Assembly: GCF_024213555.1 (NCBI RefSeq)
Contig: NZ_JANAVO010000001.1
Coordinates: 1,054,001-1,118,000 of the forward strand
Source: Allokutzneria sp. A3M-2-11 16
GTDB lineage: Bacteria; Actinomycetota; Actinomycetes; Mycobacteriales; Pseudonocardiaceae
Length of the DNA stretch: 64,000 bases
Reading direction: 5' to 3'
Part shown: positions 1-9,446 of the stretch, one piece after another
How the letters are laid out: every line of letters starts with the position of its first letter
Position numbering within the stretch: the stretch's first letter is position 1
Notes under the pieces: generated by a model
The model's database searches: none
The model's input: the letters and a program-made list of their open reading frames with translations, nothing else
Told to the model about the DNA's origin: nothing
Translations under genes and position numbers: made by a program

Positions 1-74
1 AGCGCGTCGAAGTCGACCTCCTCGCGCCCCGGATAAGGGCCGAAAGCGGCGAGTTCGAGCCGGTGCAACCTCAT
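1..74 (-). CDS. sbcC: Exonuclease SbcC, N-terminal fragment (runs off window start)
   Basis: The reverse strand from base 74 reads MRLHRLELAAFGPYPGREEV and continues past the edge. This is the usual opening of SbcC/Rad50-type SMC-like ATPases, whose first beta strand (LxLxxFGPY) precedes the Walker A motif, which would lie outside the window. Its ATG shares an ATGA overlap with the stop codon of sbcD, so the two are translationally coupled. Together they form the SbcCD nuclease that opens hairpin and palindromic DNA ends. Only about 24 codons are visible. Confidence 0.85.
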   Translation of the reverse strand, partial: MRLHRLELAAFGPYPGREEVDFDA

Positions 75-1231
75 ACCTGGACCTCGGTTTCCCGGACCGA
101 CTCGATCGCCGCGTCCAGCAGCCGCCGCTCCCGTTCGTTCGGTTCGGCGCCGCGGCAGTCATCGACGAAGCGACGGGAGATCTCGACATCACTGCGCCCG
201 CGCACCGCTTCCACGTAGCGCAGCGGCGCGTCGTCCGCACCGGCCGGGCGGAAGTCGATGTGCACCGCGTGCGGAAAGCGCTGGTGCAGTCGCCGCATCG
301 GGTCGAGCGGGCGCACCCGGTCGGTGAGCACGACGGACAGGTACCGGTCCTCCAGCTCCGAATACGCGGGATCGGCGAGGAGGTCGTCGATCGCACCGGA
401 CACGGTGGCGAGCCGACGTGGCACCGGGAGTTCCGCGCGCCGCACCCCGGCCAGCCCCGAGGCGTCCAGGTCGACCAGCCACACCGATTTGCGGTGCGTC
501 AGCTCGGAGAACGAGTACGCGAGCGGGCTGCCGGAGTAGCGGAGGTGGTCCGCGAGCACCTGTGGTCCGTGCAGGTGCCCGAGCGCGACGTAGTCGACAC
601 CGTCGAAGACCGCGCCGGGAACCTGTTCGACACCGCCGACCGCGATCGTGCGCTCGGAGTCGCTGCCCGCGCCGCCGGTGACGAAGGCGTGCGCGACCAC
701 CACCGACCGCGTCCCGGGAGCACGTCCACCCAGGTCCTCACGGACGCGACGCATCGCCTCGGTGAGGACGGCGGTGTGCCCCCGCCCCTCCGTCATTCCC
801 AGTGCTCTGCGCGCGGGATCCGGATCGAGGTAGGGAATGCCGTAGAACGCAACGGCTCCGTGCTCGTCGGCGAGCAGAACCGGTTGGTGCAGCGAGGAAA
901 TCCTGGTGCGCAGGTGCAGTCCGCCCGCCGCGGCGAACTCGGCGAACGCGCCCATCCTCGGCGCGGAGTCGTGGTTTCCCGAGGTGATCACGATCTGCGC
1001 ACCCGCGTCGCGCAGCGATCGCAGCACGAGCACGCACGTCTCGACCGCCTCGGCCGAGGGCACCGCACGGTCGTAGAGGTCACCCGCCACCACGACGACG
1101 TCGACCCGCTCCGCGGCCACCAGGTCGGCGAGACCGGTGAGCACGGCGGTCTGGTCGGCCAGCAGATCCCTTCCGTGGAAGGTGCGGCCGACGTGCCAGT
1201 CGGAGGTGTGCAGCACTCGCATGGCAGTCAC
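71..1231 (-). CDS. sbcD: Exonuclease SbcD, Mre11-type nuclease subunit
   Basis: A 386-residue calcineurin-like metallophosphoesterase. The metal-binding motifs appear in the family order: HTSDWHVG near residues 8-15, GDLYDR, SGNHD, a His in VVAHAF, and GHLHGP. SbcD is the nuclease partner of SbcC, processing DNA hairpins and protein-blocked ends. The reading frame opens at a GTG (1231); an ATG three codons later gives MRVLHTSDWH, the commoner SbcD start, so either is possible. It overlaps sbcC by four bases. Length is normal for the family. A nuclease of this class is of interest here because the window is rich in long palindromes. Confidence 0.95.
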   Translation of the reverse strand: MTAMRVLHTSDWHVGRTFHGRDLLADQTAVLTGLADLVAAERVDVVVVAGDLYDRAVPSAEAVETCVLVLRSLRDAGAQIVITSGNHDSAPRMGAFAEFAAAGGLHLRTRISSLHQPVLLADEHGAVAFYGIPYLDPDPARRALGMTEGRGHTAVLTEAMRRVREDLGGRAPGTRSVVVAHAFVTGGAGSDSERTIAVGGVEQVPGAVFDGVDYVALGHLHGPQVLADHLRYSGSPLAYSFSELTHRKSVWLVDLDASGLAGVRRAELPVPRRLATVSGAIDDLLADPAYSELEDRYLSVVLTDRVRPLDPMRRLHQRFPHAVHIDFRPAGADDAPLRYVEAVRGRSDVEISRRFVDDCRGAEPNERERRLLDAAIESVRETEVQV

Positions 1232-1499
1232 GTTAGGCCCACCCGCCGAGAATTCCCGGCAATACCAAGGGCAAGTCGCGGCCTGGGTGGAATTCCTCTC
1301 ACGGGAGTTGTCCGGCCATCGACTCGCGTTTTGTACTCACAGCGCGCTTTCTGCCCGGTCAGGGACTGTGTTGTGAGCAGGAAACGTTGCTCTCAGCGGC
1401 GCTTCTGGCTTCGGGTCGTTGTCTAGACACGGTGAAACAAATTCCACCCACACCCCACCCCGGCTGCACTTTGTCGGTCCGGCGGTCCATCATCGCCGT

Positions 1500-2495
1500 G
1501 TGACCTCCGTTGTGATCACCGCTCTCGCCGTGCTGGCCCTGCTGATGGCCGGCGCGCTGTTCATGCTGTGGCGGCTCTACACCGACGGCGTTCGGCGCAC
1601 CGACATGGCGATGGCCATGGTGGAGACCGAACGCGGCCGGGGCCGGGAACAGCAGGCCGCCCTGCGCAGGTACGAGGTGGCCTTCTCCTCGGTCAGCGGC
1701 CGGGGTGAGCTCGGCGAGCAGGTGCTGGTCGAGACCGCGCGGGCGCTGGGCCTGCGCGAGGGGTTGCACTTCACGCTGCAGACCGACCTCGCCGGTGGTG
1801 GATCGGCGAAGCCGGACCTGTTGCTGCTGGTCGGCGGCGACCGCAGGGTCCCGGTCGACGCCAAGGCCAGCATGGCCTGCTGGGCCGAGGCGGTGGAGAC
1901 TGACGACGCCGCCGAGCGGGCCGACGCCCTCCGGGTGCACGTGCGCAACATCCGGTCGAGGGCGGCGGACCTCGCGGGCAAGGGTTACCAGCGGTGGGCC
2001 GACGCGATCTACGGGACGATCATGTTCGTGCCGTCGGACGCGGCGGTGGTCGCGGCGCTGGACACCGATCCGAACCTGTTGCGGTGGTTGCTCGACCGGC
2101 GGATTTTCCTGTGCGGCCCAACGGGTTTCGCCGTCCTGGCCTCGGCGGCGCTGTTCGCCTCGACCGAGCGGACGCTGGTCGAGGACATGGAGAACGTGCG
2201 CGCGCAGGCGGCCCGCGCGCACCGGTCGGCGGGCAACGCGGTGGAGGCGGCCAACCTGGCGAGCACCCACCTCCAGCGGTTCCTGTCGGCGCGACGCCGG
2301 GAACTGGACGCCCTCGACAGCTTCCGCGGCGCGGCGCAGCCGCTGACCGAGGCGGCGGCCAGTCCGACACCGATCCCGGCCGTCCGCAACGCCGACGAGC
2401 TGTTCGGCACGGGCAACGGCGAGGTGGCGCGCGAGGGCGGCGGGATCGACGGGCAGGGGATCGACGGGCAGGGGGTGGTCGGCGACGGACGCTGA
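1500..2495 (+). CDS. rmuC: RmuC-family DNA recombination protein
   Basis: A protein of about 331 residues from the GTG at 1500; an upstream in-frame start at 1419 would add 27 residues without family character. An N-terminal membrane segment (VVITALAVLALLMAGALFML) is followed by a short coiled coil (METERGRGREQQ) and then the RmuC nuclease-like core, including KPDLLLLVGGDRRVPVDAKAS, which carries the Asp and Lys of the PD-(D/E)xK-like fold. RmuC proteins limit inversions at short inverted repeats in E. coli; that role is family knowledge. The last 30 residues are Gly/Gln-rich, with a repeated GIDGQG. Confidence 0.85.
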   Translation: MTSVVITALAVLALLMAGALFMLWRLYTDGVRRTDMAMAMVETERGRGREQQAALRRYEVAFSSVSGRGELGEQVLVETARALGLREGLHFTLQTDLAGGGSAKPDLLLLVGGDRRVPVDAKASMACWAEAVETDDAAERADALRVHVRNIRSRAADLAGKGYQRWADAIYGTIMFVPSDAAVVAALDTDPNLLRWLLDRRIFLCGPTGFAVLASAALFASTERTLVEDMENVRAQAARAHRSAGNAVEAANLASTHLQRFLSARRRELDALDSFRGAAQPLTEAAASPTPIPAVRNADELFGTGNGEVAREGGGIDGQGIDGQGVVGDGR

Positions 2496-2673
2496 CCGGG
2501 TGACCTGAGCGGCCGACATCACCGTTTCGGGTAAGCCCGGACTTCTCAATTGCGAACGCGTTCTTCATGTTCACGCGAATGCCGCTGGTGAATGACGTTC
2601 CGGCGGAGTGACCAAGTCTTCCGGATCACTCCATGCTGCGGACGTTGACTCCGCACGGACTAACGTGGAACGT

Positions 2674-3561
2674 GTGACCGCCACACGCGATCGTCGAAGC
2701 GACGCCGGGCCAGACCCGCGTTGGGCGCTGCGCTCCGCTTTCAGCGACAACGGCATACCGTGGTGGGCTGCCGCTTTGCTTGCCTTCGGTGTGTCGGCGG
2801 TCATCGCGCTCATAGCGGGACCGGACGGCTTCCTGTTCTCCGCGTTCTTCTTCCTCAGCTGTGCGGCCGCCGCGGTGATGGTGCAGCGCATCGCCATCTT
2901 CGGTCCGATGGTGCAGCCACCGCTGGTGATGGTGGGCGCGGTGCCGATCGTCGTGCTGCTCTCCGGTTCCGGCGGCGAAGGGCTGTCCGGCAAGGCGCTG
3001 AGCATCGGCAAGCCGCTCATCGAGTCGTTCCCGACGATGGCGCTGACCACCGCGGTCACCGTGGGCGTCGGCGTGTACCGCATGTTCAAGGAGCGCGCGC
3101 CCCTTGAGGACGACGTGGCCGAGGCGGAGCCGAGGCGCTCCTCGCGGCCGTCCTCCGCGCGGCCGACGCGGGACGAGCGGCGCGAGGACCGCTTCGACGA
3201 GCGCGGACGCGGGCGGGATGAGCGCGGTCAGGGCGAGCGCGGGCGCGACCAGCGTGTGCAGGGCGACCGCGCGCCGCGTGAGCGGGCCCCGAGGCCGCCG
3301 CAGGCGGACCGGCCGCGCCCGGCCGCGCGCGAGCGAGGCGAAGCCGACCGCGCGCCCAGGCCCGCGCGGGGTCAGCAGGACCCGCGTGGCGCTCGGCAAC
3401 AGCCACCGCCGTCGCGCGCGCCACGTCCGGGCGGACAGGGGCAGGGGCAGCAACCGCCCCCGCGCCAGCAACCGCCGCGCCCAGGACCGGCGGGCGGGCG
3501 ACCTCAGCGACCGGGTCAACAGCCACCACAACGGCGGCCCCGGCGGGACGACGACTACTGA
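2674..3561 (+). CDS. DUF6542 membrane protein with long disordered Arg/Pro/Gln tail
   Basis: About 295 residues from GTG 2674; a -10-like TAACGT at 2661-2666 sits seven bases upstream, which suggests a leaderless transcript, although an in-frame GTG at 2608 exists. The N-terminal half has four hydrophobic segments (WWAAALLAFGVSAVIALIA, then FLFSAFFFLSCAAAAVMV and two more), matching the DUF6542 family and mycobacterial Rv1111c. The C-terminal half, after about residue 155, is low complexity, with Arg/Asp/Glu first and Pro/Gln/Arg later, and is probably disordered in the cytoplasm. The function is unknown. It converges on ispH, as in mycobacteria. Confidence 0.8.
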   Translation: MTATRDRRSDAGPDPRWALRSAFSDNGIPWWAAALLAFGVSAVIALIAGPDGFLFSAFFFLSCAAAAVMVQRIAIFGPMVQPPLVMVGAVPIVVLLSGSGGEGLSGKALSIGKPLIESFPTMALTTAVTVGVGVYRMFKERAPLEDDVAEAEPRRSSRPSSARPTRDERREDRFDERGRGRDERGQGERGRDQRVQGDRAPRERAPRPPQADRPRPAARERGEADRAPRPARGQQDPRGARQQPPPSRAPRPGGQGQGQQPPPRQQPPRPGPAGGRPQRPGQQPPQRRPRRDDDY

Positions 3562-3578
3562 ACGGCCACAAGAACGAC

Positions 3579-3609
3579 GAGAGCCCGGTGACCGCGTCAC
3601 CGGGCTCTC
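3579..3609. terminator. Bidirectional terminator between DUF6542 gene and ispH
   Basis: A perfect inverted repeat: GAGAGCCCGGTGAC, a 3-base loop, then the complementary 14 bases. It lies between the converging stop codons of the DUF6542 gene and ispH, and lacks a T-tract, as is common for actinomycete terminators. Confidence 0.85.
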
Positions 3610-3622
3610 GCGTTGGTAGGGC

Positions 3623-4591
3623 TCAGGAGTTGGCGACCTGCTTCAGGTCGCGCTTCAGCTCACGCGGGAGCTGGAAGGTGATCCGCTCGTTCGCGGTGGT
3701 CACCAGCTCCACGTCCTCCCAGCCGCGCTTCTCCAGCATCGCCAGCAGGTCCATCACCAGGATGTCCGGCACGGACGCGCCACTGGTCACACCGATGGTG
3801 CCGACGCCGTCCAGCCAGGACTCGTCGACCTCCTTGGCGTAGTCGACCAGGTAGGCGGCCTTCGCGCCGTACTGCAGCGCGACCTCGACCAGCCGCACCG
3901 AGTTCGACGAGTTCTTCGAGCCGACCACGAGCACGAGGTCGCAGTCGGGAGCCATCGTCTTCACCGCGACCTGGCGGTTGGAGGTGGCGTAGCAGATGTC
4001 GTCGCTGGGCGGGTCCTGCATCTCCGGGAAGCGCTCGCGCAGCTGCTTCACCCGGACCATCGTCTCGTCGACGCTCAGCGTCGTCTGGGACAGCCAGACG
4101 ACCTTGGACGGGTCGCGGACCTCGACCTTGTCCGCGTCCTCGGCGGTGTCGACGAGCTGCACGTGGTCGGGGGCCTCACCGGCGGTGCCCTCGACCTCCT
4201 CGTGCCCCTCGTGCCCGATCAGCAGGATGTCGTAGTCGTCCCTGGCGAAGCGGCGGGCCTCGTTGTGCACCTTGGTCACCAGCGGGCAGGTCGCGTCGAT
4301 GGTGCGCAGGTTGCGCTCGGCGGCCTGGTCGTGCACCGCGGGCGAGACGCCGTGGGCGGAGAAGACGACGAGCGCGCCCTCCGGTACCTCGTCGGTCTCG
4401 TCGACGAAGATCGCGCCGCGGTCGCGCAGGGTCTCGACCACGTACTTGTTGTGGACGATCTCCTTGCGGACGTAGACCGGGGCGCCGTAGGTCTCCAGCG
4501 CCTTCTCGACGGTGATCACTGCCCGGTCCACGCCCGCGCAGTAGCCACGGGGGTTGGCCAGCAGCACACGCTTGGGCTTGGAGGTGGTCAT
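3623..4591 (-). CDS. ispH: 4-hydroxy-3-methylbut-2-enyl diphosphate reductase IspH
   Basis: A 322-residue enzyme from ATG 4591. It is the last step of the MEP pathway, reducing HMBPP to IPP and DMAPP with a [4Fe-4S] cluster. The three cluster cysteines are visible in NPRGYCAGV (Cys18), [11 protein letters not shown] and [11 protein letters not shown]. The SAHGVSP and EGTAGEAP segments are also family-typical. Longer in-frame extensions upstream of 4591 have no family character and are rejected. It is divergent from the Rv1109c-like gene and xseA, the arrangement seen in mycobacteria. It feeds isoprenoid precursors to UppS, encoded at 26.4 kb. Confidence 0.97.
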   Translation of the reverse strand: MTTSKPKRVLLANPRGYCAGVDRAVITVEKALETYGAPVYVRKEIVHNKYVVETLRDRGAIFVDETDEVPEGALVVFSAHGVSPAVHDQAAERNLRTIDATCPLVTKVHNEARRFARDDYDILLIGHEGHEEVEGTAGEAPDHVQLVDTAEDADKVEVRDPSKVVWLSQTTLSVDETMVRVKQLRERFPEMQDPPSDDICYATSNRQVAVKTMAPDCDLVLVVGSKNSSNSVRLVEVALQYGAKAAYLVDYAKEVDESWLDGVGTIGVTSGASVPDILVMDLLAMLEKRGWEDVELVTTANERITFQLPRELKRDLKQVANS

Positions 4592-4715
4592 GCCCCCAGC
4601 GTACGGACGGCCGAACGGACGAGTCATCCCACCGTCGACTGAGCGCGCTGGGCCGAACGGGAACCGGCGGGCGCGCGAGTTCCCAGGCGAGACCGAACTG
4701 AGGCAGGCTAGGCGC

Positions 4716-5198
4716 ATGAAGTCCTTGCCACTGCCACTGCGCGTCGCCGCTGGTCTGGCGGTCACGGCCGTGGAACAAGCCCGGAAACTGCCGCAGTCCC
4801 TCGCCGGGCTGCCGGTCACCGTCGCGAGCGTCGCCATGCAGGCGTCCATGCGGGCGCAGCAGCACCTCACGGAGCTGGCGATCAAGGGCGATGAGGCGCT
4901 CGCCACGTTCCGCACCGCCGAGGAGGCCCCCGAATGGGCGACCTTCGACGAGGACGTCGACCTGAGCGAGCCCGCCGCCGAGGCGAAGGCCGAGGAACAG
5001 CCGGAGCCGGAGGAGGACGGCGGTCCCGAGGCCCTGCCCGGCTACGACGACCTCACCTTCGCGCAGCTGCGCGGCAGGCTGAAGTCGCTGACCGCCGAGC
5101 AGCTGGAGGAGGTGCTCGCCCACGAACGCGCGCGCGCCGACCGCGAGGCGTTCGTCCGGATGCTGACCAACCGGCTCACCACCGTCCGCGGCTCGTGA
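4716..5198 (+). CDS. Rv1109c-like conserved protein (lipid-droplet-associated type)
   Basis: A 160-residue protein starting [20 protein letters not shown]. The N-terminal 50 residues form an amphipathic or hydrophobic helical region, followed by an acidic linker ([15 protein letters not shown]) and a C-terminal helical region, [20 protein letters not shown], resembling the Rho-N/SAP-like helical hairpin. The gene overlaps xseA by GTGA, so it is the first gene of the exonuclease VII operon, as in mycobacteria. Homologues are annotated as lipid-droplet-associated proteins; nothing here proves that role. Confidence 0.75.
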   Translation: MKSLPLPLRVAAGLAVTAVEQARKLPQSLAGLPVTVASVAMQASMRAQQHLTELAIKGDEALATFRTAEEAPEWATFDEDVDLSEPAAEAKAEEQPEPEEDGGPEALPGYDDLTFAQLRGRLKSLTAEQLEEVLAHERARADREAFVRMLTNRLTTVRGS

Positions 5199-6424
5199 CC
5201 TCTCCCAGCAGCGCCGAAGAGCCCTGGCCGGTACGCACGGTCGCCCGCAAGATCGCCGAGTGGATCAACCGCCTCGGCGCGGTGTGGGTGGAGGGCCAGG
5301 TCACCCAGATCTCCGCGCGCCCGGGAACCGGCACCGCCTTCCTGACGCTGCGCGATCCGGCCGCCGACATCTCGATCACGGTGACCTGTGCGCCCGCGCT
5401 GCTGCGCGGCATGGAGCTCGCCGAGGGCAGCCGGGTCGTCGTGCACGGCCGCCCCTCCTACTTCGCCGGTCGGGGCACGCTGAGCCTGCGCGTCGACGAG
5501 ATCCGCGCGGTCGGCGTCGGCGAACTGCTGGCGCGGATCGAGCGGCTGCGGCAGCTGCTGGGCGCGGAGGGCCTGTTCGACGCGCGGCGCAAGCGGAAGC
5601 TGCCGTTCCTCCCCGGCCGCGTCGGGCTGATCACCGGGCGCGCGTCCGCCGCGGAGCGGGACGTGCTGACCAACGCCCGCGCGCGCTGGCCGTCGGTGCA
5701 CTTCGAGGTCGTCAACGTGGCCGTGCAGGGCCCGACCGCGGTACCGCAGATCGTCGAGGCGCTGGCGAAGCTGGACGCCGACGCCGCGGTGGACGTGATC
5801 GTGCTGGCCAGGGGCGGCGGCAGCGTGGAGGACCTGCTGCCGTTCTCCGACGAGACCCTGTGCCGCGCGGTCGCCAGGTGCCGGACGCCGGTGGTCAGCG
5901 CCATCGGCCACGAGCCGGACACCCCGCTGGTCGACCACGTCGCGGACCTGCGCTGTTCCACGCCGACCGACGCGGGCAAGCGGGTGGTGCCCGATATGGC
6001 GGAGGAGAGCGAGCGCATCAGGCAACTGCGGAATCGGGCTCGCCGAGCTCTACACGGATGGGTGGATCGCGAGCACCGGTTGCTGGACGCGCTGCGCAGC
6101 AGGCCGGTGCTGGCCGATCCGATCACGCCGCTGCGGAACAGAGCTGACGAGGTACGCGGGCTGCGCGATCGGGCGCGCCGCGTGGTGCGCGCGGAGCTCA
6201 GCGCGGCTTACACCGGGCTAGAAGCGACTAAAGCACGCTTGACGACCTTGGGACCTGCGTCCACTCTGGCCCGCGGGTACGCGATCGTCCAACGCCTCGC
6301 ACCCGACGGGAGCACACACGTGCTGCGCCATGTGGCCGACGCTCCCCCGGGAACCAGTTTGCGCGTGCGGGTCGTTGACGGTTCGGTACATGCCGTCGTG
6401 CCCGAGGAGCCCGCAGAGCGCTGA
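5195..6424 (+). CDS. xseA: Exodeoxyribonuclease VII large subunit
   Basis: A 409-residue catalytic subunit of exonuclease VII, which degrades single-stranded DNA from either end. The GTG start overlaps the preceding stop (GTGA). An N-terminal OB fold ([21 protein letters not shown]) is followed by the catalytic core with [27 protein letters not shown] and [19 protein letters not shown], then a C-terminal coiled coil. The usual IGHE..TPL.D motif is intact. The small subunit is encoded two genes downstream, separated by a short gene of unknown role. Confidence 0.97.
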   Translation: MTSPSSAEEPWPVRTVARKIAEWINRLGAVWVEGQVTQISARPGTGTAFLTLRDPAADISITVTCAPALLRGMELAEGSRVVVHGRPSYFAGRGTLSLRVDEIRAVGVGELLARIERLRQLLGAEGLFDARRKRKLPFLPGRVGLITGRASAAERDVLTNARARWPSVHFEVVNVAVQGPTAVPQIVEALAKLDADAAVDVIVLARGGGSVEDLLPFSDETLCRAVARCRTPVVSAIGHEPDTPLVDHVADLRCSTPTDAGKRVVPDMAEESERIRQLRNRARRALHGWVDREHRLLDALRSRPVLADPITPLRNRADEVRGLRDRARRVVRAELSAAYTGLEATKARLTTLGPASTLARGYAIVQRLAPDGSTHVLRHVADAPPGTSLRVRVVDGSVHAVVPEEPAER

Positions 6425-6437
6425 ACGGAGGTAGCCG

Positions 6438-6872
6438 GTGCCCTTTCCGGCCCGTGAACCGACGTTCCTGCCGTTGACCGTAGCGGCTGCCCGATCCGCC
6501 GCCGACAGCCAGGTCGGTCCACCGGAGCGCGGGAGTGCGCGCGTGGTGCAGCGGCGGGCCGAGGAGGCCAACGCGGCGGCGGCCGAGTGCTGGTCAGCGC
6601 TGCTGGGCGGCTGCGTGTCCGCCGCGCGGCTGGGTCTCCCGGCTAGGCTGCGTGCGTTGTCCGAGGCGACCTCGGTCTACGCCGGTGACACCTGGTGGCT
6701 CGGCGACGGTTCGGCGCACCGCAGGAGGGTGACGGCGGCCGAGGACCGGATCGGCGAGGCGCTCTTCGAGGGCGACGGCGCCGAGTTCGCCGAGGCGTTC
6801 ATCGGGTACGACCAGGCGGTCGCCACCGCGATGGTCCGGGTGCAGAGCAGGTTGGGGAGTCCCACAGCGTGA
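6438..6872 (+). CDS. Conserved hypothetical protein between xseA and xseB
   Basis: A 144-residue protein from a GTG with a strong ribosome site (ACGGAGGT, seven bases upstream). It is mostly predicted helix: AEEANAAAAECWSALLGG, AEDRIGEALFEGDGAEFAEA. There are no signal peptide, cysteine motifs or recognisable domain. Its stop codon overlaps the GTG of xseB by four bases, so it belongs to the same translationally coupled operon. Insertion of a helical protein between the two exonuclease VII subunits is unusual; an accessory role is only inference. Confidence 0.7.
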   Translation: MPFPAREPTFLPLTVAAARSAADSQVGPPERGSARVVQRRAEEANAAAAECWSALLGGCVSAARLGLPARLRALSEATSVYAGDTWWLGDGSAHRRRVTAAEDRIGEALFEGDGAEFAEAFIGYDQAVATAMVRVQSRLGSPTA

Positions 6873-7111
6873 ACGACAGCGGCGCGAGCACGGAGCTCGA
6901 TCCCGAACTGGCCGCGCTGAGCTATGAGGCCGCGCGCGAGCAGCTCGCCGACGTGGTGCGCAGGCTGGAGGCGGGCGGCCTCTCCCTGGAGGACTCGCTG
7001 GCGCTGTGGGAGCGCGGTGAGGCGCTGGCCAAGGTGTGCGACCGGCACCTCGCCGGGGCGCGGGAGCGCGTCGACCAAGCATTGGCCGCCGTCGAGGGTG
7101 ACGACCGCTAA
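6869..7111 (+). CDS. xseB: Exodeoxyribonuclease VII small subunit
   Basis: An 80-residue protein from GTG 6869. It has the XseB helical-hairpin signature: SYEAAREQLADVVRRLEAGG followed by LSLEDSLALWERGEALAKVC. It binds the coiled coil of XseA to form the active enzyme. Length is normal. It overlaps the preceding gene by GTGA. Confidence 0.95.
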   Translation: MNDSGASTELDPELAALSYEAAREQLADVVRRLEAGGLSLEDSLALWERGEALAKVCDRHLAGARERVDQALAAVEGDDR

Positions 7112-7176
7112 CCGGGGTCCCCCCCCGTAATCGATTCTTCCAGCGGTATCTGACGCCGCGGACACTCCCGGACGAG

Positions 7177-7216
7177 TTGTCCACAGGTTTGTCCACATTT
7201 GGGGTGGCTATCCACA
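7177..7216 (+). promoter_or_regulatory. Cluster of three DnaA-box-like sites upstream of glpX
   Basis: Within the 257-base gap between xseB and glpX there are TTGTCCACA at 7177-7185, TTGTCCACA at 7189-7197 and CTATCCACA at 7208-7216, all in the same orientation. TTGTCCACA is the actinobacterial DnaA box. Start-to-start spacings are 12 and 19 bases. No dnaA, dnaN or AT-rich unwinding element is nearby, so a regulatory or DnaA-titrating role is more likely than an origin. Confidence 0.6.
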
Positions 7217-7368
7217 GGCGCGTTAGGTTGGTCACCATCGGGGCCCACCACCTGGTTCGCGGCTGACTCGGTAGGTGCCTGATCTGCGAGGATCGATTTC
7301 GCGCGGTGCTCGATCCACCGCGCTGGCAGATCAACGGCGATCCGCTGCACCCACCAGGGAGGCGCGCA

Positions 7369-8415
7369 ATGAGCACCAGTTCGGCCCGTCGTCGGGAAGC
7401 CCCCGACCGCAACCTCGCCCTTGAGCTGGTCAGGGTGACCGAGGCCGCCGCGATGGCCGCGGGCCGCTGGGTGGGGCTCGGCGAGAAGAACCGCGGCGAC
7501 GGCGCGGCGGTGGACGCCATGCGCAAGCTCATCGGCACCGTCTCGATGCGCGGCGTCGTGGTGATCGGCGAGGGCGAGAAGGACGAGGCGCCCATGCTCT
7601 ACAACGGCGAGGAGGTCGGCAACGGCGACGGGCCGGAGTGCGACGTCGCCGTGGACCCGATCGACGGCACCACGCTGATGAGCAAGGGCATGCCCAACGC
7701 GCTCGCGGTGCTGGCGGTGGCCGAGCGCGGCGCGATGTACGACCCGTCCGCGGTGTTCTACATGGAGAAGCTCGCCGTGGGCCCGGAGGCCGCGGGCGTG
7801 GTGGACCTGGAGGCACCGGTCGCGGAGAACATCCGCAGGGTGGCCAAGGCGAAGTCCACCGACATCTCCGACGTCACCGTCTGCATCCTGGACCGCCCCC
7901 GGCACGAGCGGCTGGTGCACGAGGTGCGCAGGGCGGGCGCGCGGATCCACTTCGTCAGCGACGGCGACGTGGCGGGCGCGATCTCGGCCGCCAGGGCGAA
8001 CACCGGCGTGGACATGCTGCTGGGCATCGGCGGCACCCCCGAGGGCATCATCGCGGCGGCCGCGCTGAAGTGCGTCGGCGGCGAGATCCAGGGCCGCCTG
8101 TGGCCCAAGGACGACGAGGAGCGGCAGCGCGCCATCGACGCCGGTCACGACCTGGACCGCGTGCTCACCACCGACGACCTCGTGCGCGGCGACAACATCT
8201 TCTTCTGCGCGACCGGGGTGACGGACGGGGATCTTCTCCGTGGAGTCCACTACCGTTCGGGGGGTTGCACGACGCAGTCCATCGTGATGCGGTCCAAATC
8301 GGGCACCGTGCGGCTGATCGACGGTTACCACCGGTTGACGAAGCTGCGTGAGTACTCCTCCGTCGACTTCGACCGCACCGAGGACGAGGACGCCGAACCG
8401 CTGCCGCTGCCCTGA
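7369..8415 (+). CDS. glpX: Fructose-1,6-bisphosphatase class II
   Basis: A 348-residue GlpX-type enzyme from ATG 7369, with GGGAGG upstream. It dephosphorylates fructose 1,6-bisphosphate in gluconeogenesis. The lithium-sensitive phosphatase motif is present ([13 protein letters not shown]), preceded by [12 protein letters not shown], and followed by the GlpX-specific [17 protein letters not shown] and [12 protein letters not shown]. The acidic end [14 protein letters not shown] is an actinobacterial trait. In mycobacteria fum follows glpX directly; here about 5.7 kb, carrying four protease genes, an L,D-transpeptidase and a flavin reductase, separate the two. Confidence 0.96.
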   Translation: MSTSSARRREAPDRNLALELVRVTEAAAMAAGRWVGLGEKNRGDGAAVDAMRKLIGTVSMRGVVVIGEGEKDEAPMLYNGEEVGNGDGPECDVAVDPIDGTTLMSKGMPNALAVLAVAERGAMYDPSAVFYMEKLAVGPEAAGVVDLEAPVAENIRRVAKAKSTDISDVTVCILDRPRHERLVHEVRRAGARIHFVSDGDVAGAISAARANTGVDMLLGIGGTPEGIIAAAALKCVGGEIQGRLWPKDDEERQRAIDAGHDLDRVLTTDDLVRGDNIFFCATGVTDGDLLRGVHYRSGGCTTQSIVMRSKSGTVRLIDGYHRLTKLREYSSVDFDRTEDEDAEPLPLP

Positions 8416-8430
8416 CGAGCCGAGGCGTCG

Positions 8431-8466
8431 AGCCCGAACGGTCCACTCCGGAAGTCCGTTCGGGCT
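8431..8466 (+). terminator. Terminator after glpX
   Basis: AGCCCGAACGG pairs perfectly with CCGTTCGGGCT across a 14-base loop, 15 bases after the glpX stop codon. It separates glpX from the first protease gene. Confidence 0.75.
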
Positions 8467-8518
8467 GATACCTCCAGCGGGTTACCCCGAACGGATTAAG
8501 CACCCACGCTTCTTGTGA

Positions 8519-8541
8519 CTCCTGGCAGAGGGCGCCAGGGG
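8519..8541 (+). ncRNA. Protease leader hairpin, copy 1
   Basis: The stem CCTGGC/GCCAGG (8521-8526 with 8534-8539), extended by a T-G and a C-G pair, encloses the loop AGAGGGC. It lies 18 bases before the GTG of protease 1, upstream of the ribosome site. The loop and the two G-C pairs next to the closing pair are shared with the three other copies, while the rest of the stem differs by paired changes. Confidence 0.7.
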
Positions 8542-8559
8542 CGAAATGAGGAGTGATCA

Positions 8560-9321
8560 GTGCGTACTCGTTCTCTGATCGTCGGGGTCCTCGCAGCAGT
8601 CACCGCCATCGGCGGTCTCACCCTGCCCGCCGCCGCGGCGGCAACCCCGCAAGACGACGTCTCCGCTCGCATCATCGGCGGCAAGCCCGCCAGCGAGGAC
8701 TACTCGTTCATGGCTTCCCTGCAGGGCAGCTCCGGCAGGCACTCCTGCGGTGCCTCGCTGATCAAGGCCGACTGGGTCGTCACGGCCAAGCACTGCGTCG
8801 GTTCCGGCGCGGCCGGCATGCAGTTCCGGATCGGCACCAAGACCCACAACGCCGGTGGCACCGTGGTCAAGGCGGCCAAGGTCGTCACCCACGCCACCAT
8901 CGACATCGCGCTGGTCAAGCTGGCCAGCCCGGTGCAGGAGAAGACCATCGCGGTCGCCGACTCGGCGGGCGCGGAGGGCACCGCGACCAGGATCATCGGC
9001 TGGGGCCTGACCTGCCCGGTCCGCGGCTGCGGTGACGTGCCGGTGCAGTTGCAGGAGCTGGACACCAAGATCCGGCCGGACAGCGCGTGCACCGGCATCA
9101 CCGGCGCCCAGGAGATCTGCACCGACAACCCCGGCGGCAACTCCGGCGCCTGCTACGGCGACTCCGGCGGCCCGCAGGTGAAGAAGGTCGGGGGCGCGTG
9201 GCAGCTGATCGGCGCCACCAGCCGGGCCGGCAACGGCAACCCGACCTGCGCGACCGGTCCGTCGATCTACGTCGACGTGACCACCTTCAAGGACTGGATC
9301 GCCCAGAACACCGGGGCGTAG
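8560..9321 (+). CDS. Secreted S1-family serine protease 1
   Basis: A 253-residue preproprotein from GTG 8560. A Sec signal peptide ends near AAAAA (about residue 28), a short propeptide follows, and the mature chain starts at IIGG (residues 38-41), the usual zymogen cleavage motif. The catalytic triad is His78 (VVTAKHC), Asp115 (IDIALVK) and Ser202 (GDSGGP). The residue equivalent to chymotrypsin Asp189 is Gly196, so the pocket is not trypsin-like. Six cysteines allow three disulfides. It is the first of four tandem paralogues, each with its own leader hairpin and terminator. Confidence 0.95.
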   Translation: MRTRSLIVGVLAAVTAIGGLTLPAAAAATPQDDVSARIIGGKPASEDYSFMASLQGSSGRHSCGASLIKADWVVTAKHCVGSGAAGMQFRIGTKTHNAGGTVVKAAKVVTHATIDIALVKLASPVQEKTIAVADSAGAEGTATRIIGWGLTCPVRGCGDVPVQLQELDTKIRPDSACTGITGAQEICTDNPGGNSGACYGDSGGPQVKKVGGAWQLIGATSRAGNGNPTCATGPSIYVDVTTFKDWIAQNTGA

Positions 9322-9332
9322 GCGCCCGGGTA

Positions 9333-9368
9333 CTCGGCCCCGCCGTCCCCCGCGACGGCGGGGCCGAG
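9333..9368 (+). terminator. Terminator after protease 1
   Basis: CTCGGCCCCGCCGTC (9333-9347) is perfectly complementary to 9354-9368 across a six-base loop, starting 11 bases after the stop codon. Confidence 0.85.
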
Positions 9369-9446
9369 CCGTGCGCGGTGACGGTGGGTAGCCCCGCCCA
9401 AAGTAGGTGTCCCCCGAACGTGAGCGGGTGTTTACCTTTTCGTGAC

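Noticed and set aside
7177-7216. Chromosomal replication origin
   Set aside because: Only three DnaA-box-like sites, no dnaA/dnaN, no A+T-rich unwinding region.
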